Positions 53,701 through 61,746 of a stretch of 64,000 bases of DNA are shown here, piece by piece. Made by a program: the position numbers and the translations under genes. This stretch comes from FEN-1219 sp036563665 (lineage in GTDB: Bacteria > Pseudomonadota > Gammaproteobacteria > Steroidobacterales > Rariloculaceae), in assembly GCA_036563665.1 (NCBI GenBank), contig DATCLY010000069.1:1-64000 (forward strand). Direction: 5' to 3'. Each line of letters opens with the position of its first letter. Positions within the stretch are counted from its first letter, which is position 1. The notes beneath the pieces are model-generated. The model searched no databases. It was not told where the DNA came from and saw only the letters and a list, made by a program, of their open reading frames with translations.

Positions 53701-53887
53701 CGATGTGCGCGCGCACGACGCCGGCCACGGAGCACTCGTCCGTCAGCGCGAGCCCGGCATAGCCGAGCGCGGCGGCGGTGTCGACCAGCTCCTCCGGATG
53801 CGACGCGCCGCGCAGGAAGGAGAAGTTGCTGAGGCAGTGCAGCTCGGCGTAGCCGGCGGAAGATCGCGCCTCGAAAGGCGCTCCCAC
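50795..53887 (-). CDS. dnaE2: Error-prone DNA polymerase DnaE2 (ImuC)
   Basis: A 1030-residue C-family polymerase of the SOS mutasome. An N-terminal PHP domain (YAELHCLSNFSFLRGASH) precedes the polymerase core with catalytic aspartates in PPDIDVDFEHERREEV, then finger, tandem HhH and OB domains ending near the C-terminus. It needs ImuB to reach the sliding clamp. No start codon lies near the conserved YAEL; the only in-frame candidate is GTG 53887, eleven to twelve codons upstream and inside a REP palindrome that abuts the gene. Last gene of lexA-imuA-imuB-dnaE2. The start is uncertain, the identity is not. Confidence 0.95.
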   Translation of the reverse strand: MGAPFEARSSAGYAELHCLSNFSFLRGASHPEELVDTAAALGYAGLALTDECSVAGVVRAHIAAKERPLKFVIGSELRLPDLALVVLAPDRHAYGALCRLITAARRAAPKGEYRADRDLLASHLEGSSCLVLWLPERQPDAAACAWLAERCPGRTWIAAELLRDGTDRRRLAELTALGRRLGLPVVASGNVHMHDRSRRMLQDTLTAIRLKTPVDKLGFALQPNAERCLRPIHELEALYPRELLDETLAILERTRFSLDELRYEYPRELVPEGETPTTHLRALTEQGKRWRWPQGAPEKVERLIEHELRLIAELRYEPYFLTVHDIVRFARSRGILCQGRGSAANSAVCYCLGITEVDPARMEMLVERFISKERAEPPDIDVDFEHERREEVIQYIYQKYSRERAALAATVITYRPRSAIRDVGKALGLDELQVGTLAKSLQWWDGHRIDRQRFVEAGLDPESAKVKQLLRLAQELIGFPRHLSQHVGGFVISEGPLAELVPIENAAMPERTVIQWDKDDLEALGLLKVDVLGLGMLSAIRRCFELIERFHGRRLTMAEVPAEDPEVYRMISRADTMGVFQIESRAQMAMLPRLRPRCFYDLVIEVAIIRPGPIQGDMVHPYLRRRNGEEPVTYPSEEVRQVLERTLGVPIFQEQVMQLAIVAAGFTPGEADRLRRAMAAWRRRGDLEAFERRLIDGMLARGYGEPFARRIFEQIKGFGEYGFPESHAASFALLVYVSAWLKRHEPAAFCCALLNSQPMGFYAVAQLVRSAREHGVEVRPVDVTASDWDSTLEPDDAGRPAVRLGLRLVKGLSAAGAERIVRARAARPFEDVQDLAVRADLDAKDLGALAAGAALRSLAPNRHRARWEVAGVDKRPWPGRVAEAVPLLRRPSEAEDIAADYRHLGLTLGRHPLALLRGRLAALRIRTAAEIAGRPHGAWVRGAGIVITRQHPSSAAGVVFVTLEDETGYLNLVVWARVAARDRQALLGASLLGVEGHVQKEGEVLHVVARRLFDLSELLGGLVTTSRDFR

Positions 53888-53992
53888 CCGCCGATCGAAG
53901 CCTGTGGGAGCAGCTTTCGCGCGATCCTCCCCTGTGGGAGCGGCTTTCCAGCCGCGATCTTCCCTTGTAGGAGCGGCTTTCCAGCCGCGATC
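53862..53992. repeat. Four REP copies between imuB and dnaE2
   Basis: One minus-orientation copy (53862-53887, GCGCC/GGCGC stem variant) overlaps the dnaE2 start; three plus-orientation copies follow (53904-53926, shortened; 53934-53959; 53967-53992). They fill the whole 112-nt gap between the imuB stop (54000) and dnaE2. This is the only REP cluster inside an operon in the window. Confidence 0.87.
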
Positions 53993-53999
53993 TTCGCGC

Positions 54000-55526
54000 T
54001 CACCCGAAGAGGCCATGCAGGTACCACGTGCCGCTCGCGCGCTCGCGAAACACCCACAGCCGCTCGCCGCGCTCGCCGATGGCCGTGTAGTAATCTCGGG
54101 CCACGTCGTGGCCGTCCCACCAGCCGCTCTCGATGCGCTCGGGGCCCGACTCGAGCTCGATCTCTCCCCGTGTGTGGGAACGCGCAGCCGGCGAGAACAG
54201 CGGCACGGGCTCGGGCAGCACCCACGCCGGGCGCTCGGCCGCGCACGGCGACACCTCGCCGTCGCGGGGAGGCTCGATGAGGCTGCGCTCGGTGAGCTTG
54301 CGCCACGCGCGCTCGGGACGATGGTCGGCGGCGAGGCCGAGCCCATGCACGTCGTCGGCGCCGAAGCGTCCCTGCAACCGCTCCACCAGAACGGTGCGCT
54401 CGCCCTCCCGTCGCCGGCCGCCGAAGAGCCCGGCCGGCGCGAGGCTCAAGGGGCGGAAGAAGCCGGTCGCGAGCTCGAGCGCGATGACGGGCGCCGGGAG
54501 CTCCACCCGCTCCAGCCGGTCCGCGACGAGACGGCGCAGCACCGTGCCTTCGTGCGACGGCTCGAGCAGGTCGAAGCGGACCACGGTGGACGGATGCTGC
54601 AGGTGCTCGAGGGCGAGCTCGAAGCGCTCGATCTGGGCCTGACGCTCGCGCAGGCTCGCCGCCAGTCGCTCGATGAGCTGCGCGGCGGCCGCGATCAGCA
54701 CGGTCGCGTCACCCGTCTCCGCCGACAGCTCCGCGCGCGCGCGGAAGGCATGCGGCGGCTCGCGCTCCGCGCGCACGTCCACGGCGCGGCCCAGCGCCTT
54801 GTCGAGGTCCGCCAAGCAGCGCAGCCCCACGCGCCGGGCGAAGCCCGCGCGCGGCAGCCGCAGGCAATCGCCGATCGTGCGCACGCCCATCTCGGCGAGC
54901 AGCGTCTGCACCTCCTCGGGCCAGCGGGTGACCGACAGCGGCAGGCGGCCGAGGCTCGCGGGCAGTCGCTCGAGCGACGGCGCATCGTCCGCCCCGCAGC
55001 GGGAGAGCCACAGCGCGGCCATGGCGGTGGGCGCGACGCGCAACCGGGCGGTCAACCCACGCCGCGCCGTTTCCTCCGCGAGCATCGCCACGATCGCTTC
55101 CCGCCCGCCGAAGAGCCTGCGGCTGCCTTCGATCTCGAGCACCAGGCTCTCGTCGGGCTCGATGCAGACGGCGGGCGTGATGCGATGCGCCCAGCTCGCG
55201 AGCGACTCGAGCACCGCCCGCTCGCGCACCGGCGAGCGTTGCAGCACGTTCAGGGGCTCGGCGAGCGCGAGCGCCGCGCCGAGCTTGAGATCAGGCGCGA
55301 TGCCGTGGACACGGGCCGCCGCGTTCGCCGCAACGACCCGCCACTGCGCCTGCCGGGGCTCGACGACCACGGCAGGCTCCTCGGTGCGAGCGGCCGGCAG
55401 CGCTTCGAGCGGCAGGTTGGGCAGCGTGAGGCCCAGCCAGGCTTGCCGCCGCCGCGGCGAAGACGCCTCCGTCGGGGGCGGCGGAGACTCCGTCGGGAAC
55501 AGCGCTGAGGAATGTAAGGGTTGCAT
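54000..55526 (-). CDS. imuB: ImuB, catalytically inactive Y-family polymerase-like protein
   Basis: A 508-residue protein that bridges DnaE2 to the beta clamp. It has the Y-family polymerase fold (LGRLPLSVTRWPEEVQTLLA, MGVRTIGDCLRLPRAGFARR, LDKALGR) but the first metal-binding motif is LGLTLPNLPLEAL instead of the DxDxFF type, as in other ImuB proteins, so it should not synthesise DNA. PEPVPLFSP near residue 433 could be the clamp-binding motif. It begins 12 nt after imuA and ends before the REP cluster. SOS-controlled through the upstream lexA promoter. Confidence 0.94.
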   Translation of the reverse strand: MQPLHSSALFPTESPPPPTEASSPRRRQAWLGLTLPNLPLEALPAARTEEPAVVVEPRQAQWRVVAANAAARVHGIAPDLKLGAALALAEPLNVLQRSPVRERAVLESLASWAHRITPAVCIEPDESLVLEIEGSRRLFGGREAIVAMLAEETARRGLTARLRVAPTAMAALWLSRCGADDAPSLERLPASLGRLPLSVTRWPEEVQTLLAEMGVRTIGDCLRLPRAGFARRVGLRCLADLDKALGRAVDVRAEREPPHAFRARAELSAETGDATVLIAAAAQLIERLAASLRERQAQIERFELALEHLQHPSTVVRFDLLEPSHEGTVLRRLVADRLERVELPAPVIALELATGFFRPLSLAPAGLFGGRRREGERTVLVERLQGRFGADDVHGLGLAADHRPERAWRKLTERSLIEPPRDGEVSPCAAERPAWVLPEPVPLFSPAARSHTRGEIELESGPERIESGWWDGHDVARDYYTAIGERGERLWVFRERASGTWYLHGLFG

Positions 55527-55538
55527 GGGCTCGCGCCA

Positions 55539-56231
55539 TCAGCGGACCTCGAGATCGATATCCGCCGGTTGACGGCCTCGGCACTTGAGCACGCGGACGC
55601 GCAGAGCGCGACGCGGCCTCGAGGCTCCCCTGCCCCGCACCCCGCGCATCGGCGCGCCCGCACGGAGCTCGAGCCGCAACGCCGCCGGCGAGCGGTTCTC
55701 GAGGTCCTCCACCGGGCGGAACAGCACCACCCAGCACACGCGCTCCTCGGCGGCGAGCTGGAGGCGGCGCAAGTCCACGTCGTCGGCCGTTCGCACCCAG
55801 GCGAGCACCGCGGCGGCGGAGCCCGAGCGGATGGCTTGCTCGACGGCCCAGAGATCGTTCTTGCGCCCGCCCCGGGGATGCACGAGCAGCAGCCGATCGA
55901 GCTCGACGCCCTGCCGGCGCAGCGCCGGCGCATACGGCACGAGCGGCGGCGCCACCCAGACGATCCACCGGCCGGCCGCGTCCTCCGCGCGCGTGAGCTC
56001 CGCCAGCGCCGGCATCAGGAGCGTGAGCTCGCCGATGCCGTACTGCTCGAGGAAGATTTCGCTGATTGCGTTACGCGGCCAGCCGCCGCCGGGCAGATAC
56101 CGGTCGAGCGCGGCGAAGCCGGTGGGGATGACGGGCGGCGCGAGCTGCGCGCCCCGGCCGAGCCACACGCGCCCGTCGCGCAGCAGGGCTTCCATGCCCG
56201 GCGTCGGTAACGCTTCCATTGCAGGATTCAT
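55539..56231 (-). CDS. imuA: ImuA, translesion synthesis-associated RecA-like protein
   Basis: A 230-residue protein of the ImuA family, distantly RecA-like. IPTGFAALDRYLPGGGWPRN and SEIFLEQYGIGELTLLMPAL are the typical opening, with a degenerate P-loop; LWAVEQAIRSGSAAAVLAWV follows. ImuA can inhibit RecA and is required with ImuB and DnaE2 for damage-induced mutagenesis in bacteria studied. It starts 37 nt after lexA on the same strand; the gap holds a truncated REP-like piece (GGCAAAAGCCGCTCC) and no SOS box of its own. Confidence 0.92.
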   Translation of the reverse strand: MNPAMEALPTPGMEALLRDGRVWLGRGAQLAPPVIPTGFAALDRYLPGGGWPRNAISEIFLEQYGIGELTLLMPALAELTRAEDAAGRWIVWVAPPLVPYAPALRRQGVELDRLLLVHPRGGRKNDLWAVEQAIRSGSAAAVLAWVRTADDVDLRRLQLAAEERVCWVVLFRPVEDLENRSPAALRLELRAGAPMRGVRGRGASRPRRALRVRVLKCRGRQPADIDLEVR

Positions 56232-56268
56232 CGACGGGAGATGGCGGCCGGCAAAAGCCGCTCCTATT

Positions 56269-56880
56269 TCATTTCACGGTTGGCCTCACCACGCCCACCA
56301 CGACGCCTTCGATGGTGAGCGGCTGCTCCTGGAGGTTCACCTGGATCGGTTCGAAATCCGGGTTCTCGGGCAGCAGCCAGACGCGATGCCCTTCCTGCTT
56401 GTAGCGCTTCACCGTGACCTCGTTCTCCAGGCGTGCGACCACGATCTGCCGGTTGCGCACGTCGGTGGTTCGATGCACCGCGACGAGATCGCCGTCGAGG
56501 ATGCCGGCGTCGCGCATGCTCATGCCGTGCACGCGCAACAGGAAATGCGGCGGCTTTTTGAAAAGGTCGAGATCGATTTGATACCGCGCCTCGATGTGTT
56601 CCTCGGCCAGGATCGGTTCGCCCGCCGCGACTCGGCCCACCAGCGGCAACCCGAGCTGCTCGCGCAACGAATCCTTCAGGCGGATGCCCCGCGACGTGCC
56701 GGGCAGCAGCTCGATGGCGCCTTTCCGCTCGAGCGCGCGCAGATGATCCTCGGCGGCGTTGACCGAGCGGAACTTCAGCATCTTCGCGATCTCGGCGCGC
56801 GTGGGCGGCATGCCGGTTTCGCGAATAACTTTCTGAATGAGAGTGAGAATCTGGCGTTGCCGAGGGGTGAGCTCGCGCAT
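56269..56880 (-). CDS. lexA: LexA repressor
   Basis: A 203-residue SOS repressor-protease. The winged-helix domain has PPTRAEIAKMLKFRSVNAAE as recognition helix region; the autocleavage bond is Ala86-Gly87 (VAAGEP); the catalytic pair is Ser121 (HGMSMRD) and Lys158 (VTVKRY). Tandem LexA boxes in its own promoter indicate autoregulation. It heads lexA-imuA-imuB-dnaE2, placing the mutasome under direct SOS control. It is divergent from the lpp-like gene. Confidence 0.97.
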   Translation of the reverse strand: MRELTPRQRQILTLIQKVIRETGMPPTRAEIAKMLKFRSVNAAEDHLRALERKGAIELLPGTSRGIRLKDSLREQLGLPLVGRVAAGEPILAEEHIEARYQIDLDLFKKPPHFLLRVHGMSMRDAGILDGDLVAVHRTTDVRNRQIVVARLENEVTVKRYKQEGHRVWLLPENPDFEPIQVNLQEQPLTIEGVVVGVVRPTVK

Positions 56881-56890
56881 GGTTCGCTGC

Positions 56891-56943
56891 CTGTATTTAA
56901 GCCCAGACTGATGCTATATACAGGCTCTCGGGAGGGAGGTCAA
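56891..56943 (-). promoter_or_regulatory. lexA promoter with two tandem SOS boxes
   Basis: On the minus strand: -35 TTGACC (56943-56938), 17-nt spacer, -10 TATATA (56920-56915). Box 1, CTGTATATAGCATCAG (56923-56908), covers the -10. Box 2, CTGGGCTTAAATACAG (56906-56891), starts one base further on. Both fit CTG-N10-CAG and each has one perfect consensus half (CTGTATA; ATACAG). The layout resembles E. coli lexA, which also has two boxes. Confidence 0.85.
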
Positions 56944-57080
56944 GCCGTGCTTCACGGCCGCTCGAGCGTCATGCGATGCAGGCTTCCACTACATCGCGCT
57001 GCGCACATCGCCGCTCTTCAAATCGTCCTTCATGCTGTCTGTTTTGAGCGACGCATGCCTCTGAAATGAATCGTTTTTAA

Positions 57081-57109
57081 TTGCAGTAGCGAACACTTTG
57101 CGAAATAAT
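57081..57109 (+). promoter_or_regulatory. Predicted sigma-70 promoter of the lpp-like gene
   Basis: TTGCAG (57081-57086), 17-nt spacer, AATAAT (57104-57109), about 33 nt before the ATG, in an AT-richer stretch. A good match to a housekeeping promoter and to strong expression of an Lpp-type lipoprotein. Confidence 0.6.
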
Positions 57110-57142
57110 GGCGCCGGTTTTTCACGTTCAGGGGAATCCTCG

Positions 57143-57436
57143 ATGGTCACTAAAGTGAAGGCTGTCGTGCGGTCTGCCGCAATCGTTTGTGGCATCGCAC
57201 TCGCGACGGGCTGCGCCGGCTTGCAGGAGCAGATCGACGAGGTGCGCATGACTGCTCAAGCGGCGCAGAGCACCGCCGAAGCGGCACAGCGCACGGCCAA
57301 CCAAGCGCAGCAGACTGCGTCGAGTGCTCAGAGCACCGCGAACCAGGCGCTGCAAGCGGCGCAGGCCGCGCAAGCGTGCTGCGACGCCACGAATCAGCGA
57401 TTGGATCGGATGTTCGAGCAGTCGCAGCGCAAGTAA
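57143..57436 (+). CDS. Lpp/OprI-like murein lipoprotein
   Basis: A 97-residue lipoprotein. The signal ends at lipobox LATGC (Cys24) and the mature part is an almost uninterrupted Ala/Gln heptad coiled coil (QAAQSTAEAAQRTANQAQQT) as in the alanine-zipper Lpp family. It ends in Arg-Lys; a C-terminal Lys is the residue that E. coli Lpp links covalently to peptidoglycan. An internal CC pair near residue 82 is unusual. AGGGGA lies upstream of ATG 57143. A strong terminator follows. The convergent neighbour is an L,D-transpeptidase, the enzyme class that attaches Lpp. Confidence 0.85.
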   Translation: MVTKVKAVVRSAAIVCGIALATGCAGLQEQIDEVRMTAQAAQSTAEAAQRTANQAQQTASSAQSTANQALQAAQAAQACCDATNQRLDRMFEQSQRK

Positions 57437-57491
57437 AGCATCCGTCTAACAGAACTAGATTTCCCACGACGCGGAGCATCCGCGTCGCAAT

Positions 57492-57525
57492 AAAGCCGCC
57501 GCTTTCTCCGGCGGCTTTTTTTTTT
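57492..57525 (+). terminator. Intrinsic terminator of the lpp-like gene
   Basis: AAAGCCGCCG (57492-57501) pairs perfectly with CGGCGGCTTT (57509-57518) around CTTTCTC, followed by an uninterrupted T-run to 57525. A textbook rho-independent terminator 56 nt after the stop. Confidence 0.92.
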
Positions 57526-57529
57526 CGTG

Positions 57530-57866
57530 TGGGAGCGGCTTTCCAGCCGCGATCTTCACCTGTGGGAGCGGCCTTCCAGCCGCGATCTTCAGCCAAGACC
57601 CGGCGACGACGCGTCACGCCGAGATCTTCGGTCGCTCAACGCCGCGAGCACGTCTCGCGCGTGGATCGCATGTGCCCCTTCCAGCAGGCTCGCGCGCAGG
57701 GATGCGCGCGCGCCAGCCTACAGGGATGTACTTGCGGCGGTGCTGGAAGGGGCACATGCGAGCCGCGGCCGCCTGCGGTGCGCAAGAATCGCGGCTGGAA
57801 AGCCGCTCCCACAGGCGAAGATCGCGGCTGGAAAGCCGCTCCCACAGGTGAAGAGCGCGGCTGAAG
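57530..57866. repeat. REP-flanked long double hairpin, copy E
   Basis: Between the convergent lpp-like and L,D-transpeptidase genes. Two plus REPs (57531-57556, 57561-57586), then a 96-nt double hairpin (21-base perfect outer arms 57666-57686 and 57741-57761; inner stem in 57687-57716; conserved strand CAGGGATGTACTTGCGGCG at 57721-57739), then two minus REPs (57788-57814, 57819-57845) and a shortened third (57850-57870). Confidence 0.88.
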
Positions 57867-57872
57867 CCGCTG

Positions 57873-58814
57873 CTAGAGCGGGGAGTCGGCGGAGACCGTC
57901 AGCGGCTCGATGGAGATCCGCTCGGGGATGCCGCGGGCCTCCTGCAGCAAGCGCTCGGCGACGTCCCAGGCGACCTCGGTCGTGCGCGTCTCCGTGGCCG
58001 CCACGTACACGCGCGTGAGCTCCGTCGCGGGTGCCCACTCCGCGTTCTGCGCGACCTCCTCGAGCGGCGGATGCGCCTCGAGGTAGAGACCGTCCTCCGC
58101 CCAGCCGAGCTTGTACGGCTGGTTGACGATGCGCACCTTCGTGCCCACCGGCACCATCGCGAACAGCGCCTCGATGTCCTCTGGGAACATGCGGATGCAG
58201 CCGTGGGTCACGCGCATGCCGACGCCCGCGGGCCTGTTCGTGCCGTGAATCAGATAGCCCGGCAGGCCGAGCCGCAGCGCGTGCTTGCCGAGCGGGTTGT
58301 CGGGCCCGGGGGGCACCACGCGCGGCAGCGGATCGCCCATCTCGGCATGCTCGGCGCGGATCGACTCCGGCGGATACCAGGTGGGATTCCTGACCTTGCC
58401 GGTGACGGTGGTCACCCCGAGCGGCGTGGACCAGTCATTGCGGCCGATGCTGATGGGATACGTGAACACCCGGCCGCTGGGCCCGTCGGGGAAGTAGTAC
58501 AGGCGCAGCTCCGCCACGTTCACGACGATGCCCTCGCGCGGCGCGCGGGGCAGCACGAATTGAGCCGGGATGACGATCGGGGTGCCCTCGCCGGGCAGCC
58601 AGGCGTCGACGCCGGGGTTCGCGCGCCGCAGCGCCTCGAAGCCGACGTTGTGCTCGCGCGCGAGCTTCACGAATGTGTCCTCGTAGCGCGCCGCGATGAC
58701 CCGCGGCGCGCCGATCACGTCCTGCCCCTCGGCGAGCGGGTACTCGGCGGCGCCCGCCGGCATCACCGCGGCGAGCCACAAGGCGAAGGCGGCAAACGTC
58801 GGAGCGCGTTTCAT
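57873..58814 (-). CDS. L,D-transpeptidase (YkuD domain) with LysM-like N-terminus
   Basis: A 313-residue periplasmic enzyme of the ErfK/YbiS/YcfS group. A signal peptide (ending AGA-A, about 22) is followed by a LysM-like segment (about 40-85, YEDTFVKLAREHNVGFEALR) and the YkuD catalytic domain with YLIHGTN (H190) and VTHGCIRMF (Cys206; Thr replaces the common Ser of SHGC). Such enzymes cross-link Lpp to peptidoglycan or form 3-3 links. Its position convergent with an Lpp-like gene carrying a C-terminal Lys suggests the former. ATG 58814 has AGGTG upstream. Confidence 0.92.
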   Translation of the reverse strand: MKRAPTFAAFALWLAAVMPAGAAEYPLAEGQDVIGAPRVIAARYEDTFVKLAREHNVGFEALRRANPGVDAWLPGEGTPIVIPAQFVLPRAPREGIVVNVAELRLYYFPDGPSGRVFTYPISIGRNDWSTPLGVTTVTGKVRNPTWYPPESIRAEHAEMGDPLPRVVPPGPDNPLGKHALRLGLPGYLIHGTNRPAGVGMRVTHGCIRMFPEDIEALFAMVPVGTKVRIVNQPYKLGWAEDGLYLEAHPPLEEVAQNAEWAPATELTRVYVAATETRTTEVAWDVAERLLQEARGIPERISIEPLTVSADSPL

Positions 58815-58920
58815 GACCCACACCTGGCCCGATTTCCGCCGCGAATTATACGTATCCCGCAATCCCCGTTCATGCGCGGTGCGTCGCATTCGCCACGGCG
58901 GCGCCGGCCGGGGCCGCCGG

Positions 58921-59864
<944 letters not shown>

Positions 59865-59880
<16 letters not shown>

Positions 59881-60893
59881 TCTTGAGGCCGATTCTCGAT
59901 GAGGCGTCCGATCTGCACCGGCACGCCTTTGCGCGCCTCCACGATGGCGGCCCGAACGGCCGTCTCGAACGCGAACTGGTCCGCGGAGCCGTGGCTCTTC
60001 AGCACGACGCCGTTCAGGCCCACGAGGCTCGCGCCATTGTAACGGCGCGGATCGAGCCGTGCGCGGATGGCGTCGAGGGCGCTGTTGGCGATCAAGCCCT
60101 GCAGGTTGCGCAGCAAGTTACGGTTGAACTCCTCTTTCAGGAACGAGGCGATCAGGGCGGCCGTGCCCTCCATCGTCTTCAAAGCGACGTTGCCGACGAA
60201 GCCGTCGCACACGACCACGTCCACGTCGGCGTGGAAGATGCCGTCGCCTTCCACGAAGCCGATGTAGTTCAAGCCGCTGCGCGCGAGCAGCTCGCTCGCC
60301 TCGCGCACCACCTCGTTGCCCTTGATGTGCTCCTGGCCGATGTTGAGCAGGCCGACGCGCGGCCGCTCCTTCTCGAGCATGTCGCCCGCGACCACGGAGC
60401 CCATCATCGCGAACTGCAGCAGGTGCTCGGCGCTGCAGTCCACGTTCGCGCCGAGATCGAGCATGTAGGTGGGGCCCTTCAAGCCGGGCACCGCGGAGAT
60501 GATGGCGGGCCGGTCGATGCCGGGCAGCGTCTTCAGCACGTGCCGCGCAGTGGCCATGAGCGCGCCCGTGTTGCCGGAGCTCACGCAGGCGTCGGCTACG
60601 CCCTCCTTCACGAGCTGGATGGCCACCCGCAGGGACGAGTCCTTCTTGCGCCGCAACGCATCGGCGGGCGACTCGTCCATGCTCACGACCTCGCTCGCCG
60701 GATGGAAGCGCAGGCGATCGCCGTAGCGGTCCCCCGCCTGGCGCCTCGCCTCCTCGAGCACGTCGGTGAGCCCCACGAGCACGAGCGTGACGGAGTCGTC
60801 CTTCTCGAGCGTGGCCAATGCCGCGGGAATGACGGCCGCGGCACCGCGGTCGCCTCCCATGGCGTCCAGAGCGATTGTGACCTTGCGCGTCAT
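59865..60893 (-). CDS. plsX: Phosphate acyltransferase PlsX
   Basis: A 342-residue enzyme making acyl-phosphate from acyl-ACP for phospholipid synthesis; peripheral on the cytoplasmic membrane. IALDAMGGDRGAAAVIPAAL opens the protein, and SSGNTGALMA, VLDLGANVDC-like YMLDLGANVDCSAEHLLQFA and VCDGFVGNVALKTMEG are diagnostic. It lies 72 nt after rpmF and overlaps fabH. Confidence 0.97.
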
Positions 60894-60965
60894 CGAGGCG
60901 CGTGCGGCTGACCGCCGATGGGCGCTCGCATCGGGCGCAGACTTCCTCTCAGGCAGGGGCCGCCG

Positions 60966-61157
60966 CTAGTCCTCGTCGATCTCTTTGCGGGCCTCGAACA
61001 CTTTGCGGCCGCGGTAATAGCCGTCGGCCGTCACGTGATGACGAAGATGGGTTTCTCCGGTGGTCGGGTCGACTGCGAGCGTGGGCGCGCGCAGCGCGTC
61101 GTGCGAGCGGCGCATGCCGCGGCGCGACGGCGTCTTCCGGCTCTTCTGAACAGCCAT
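60966..61157 (-). CDS. rpmF: 50S ribosomal protein L32
   Basis: A 63-residue basic protein beginning MAVQKSRKTPSRRGMRRSHD, the usual L32 start, with the TGETHLRHHVTADGYYRGRK segment. The zinc-binding cysteines found in some L32 proteins are absent, as in many gammaproteobacteria. It lies 28 nt after yceD. Confidence 0.97.
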   Translation of the reverse strand: MAVQKSRKTPSRRGMRRSHDALRAPTLAVDPTTGETHLRHHVTADGYYRGRKVFEARKEIDED

Positions 61158-61185
61158 CCAATCTTTCTCCTAAAACAATCTGAGC

Positions 61186-61659
61186 TCACTGCACCGGCGC
61201 GGAGCCGAGCAGCGCCCGGGCCGCCGCTCCGCAGTCGGCGATATTCGCATGCTTTGGCACCAACGGCAGCGACACGATCAGCTCGTCCTCGACGAGCTGT
61301 GCCGGCATGACCCGGTCGCCTTCCAGCACCAGCGGCTCGTAGCGCGCCGGCACGGACGCCGCGAGCGCCGGCGATTCCACGACGGCGAGCTCGACGCGTT
61401 CGTCCACCTCGAGCGTCAGCGGCTCGAGGCACCGCTGGCAGACTACCCGCAGCGTGGACCGCACTGCGAGCTCGCAGGTGACCCAACCGGCGTCCCGGCC
61501 GAACTTCAAGCTGGCCTTGACGCTGCCTTCGTCGGTGTCGAGCGACTCCGTGAGCCGGCCGAGCCGGGCGAGGGGAATTTCGCCCCCGAGCTCGACGTGC
61601 CGCGCCCCGAAGGACTCCAAGTCGCGCAGACTGTACCAGGTGTGCAGCGACTCCGACAT
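61186..61659 (-). CDS. yceD: YceD (DUF177), 23S rRNA accumulation protein
   Basis: A 157-residue DUF177 protein. The conserved core VVCQRCLEPLTLEVDERVEL includes a CxxC pair, and LVEDELIVSLPLVPKH follows. Relatives in E. coli and plants are needed for normal 23S rRNA accumulation. It leads the yceD-rpmF-plsX-fabH operon and is divergent from yceF by 87 nt. Confidence 0.94.
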   Translation of the reverse strand: MSESLHTWYSLRDLESFGARHVELGGEIPLARLGRLTESLDTDEGSVKASLKFGRDAGWVTCELAVRSTLRVVCQRCLEPLTLEVDERVELAVVESPALAASVPARYEPLVLEGDRVMPAQLVEDELIVSLPLVPKHANIADCGAAARALLGSAPVQ

Positions 61660-61746
61660 GACGTCGCATCATAGTTTAGAAGCATTTCTCTGGTCAAAAC
61701 CGCAAGTTACGATTGCGTCAACCTTTTTCGAATCGGATTCGAGCGC
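61660..61746. promoter_or_regulatory. Divergent control region yceD / yceF
   Basis: 87 nt with markedly lower GC (CTTTTTCGAATCGGATTCGA near 61725) between divergent genes. It should hold both promoters, but no convincing -10/-35 pair was fixed. Confidence 0.35.

Noticed and set aside
54000..55526. An active Y-family DNA polymerase (DinB/UmuC)
   Set aside because: The catalytic acidic motif is missing and the context (imuA, dnaE2) identifies ImuB.
20600..57866. Insertion sequences or a REP-associated transposase
   Set aside because: No transposase-like protein (RAYT/Y1, DDE or tyrosine recombinase) is encoded anywhere in the window; only the non-coding repeats are seen.
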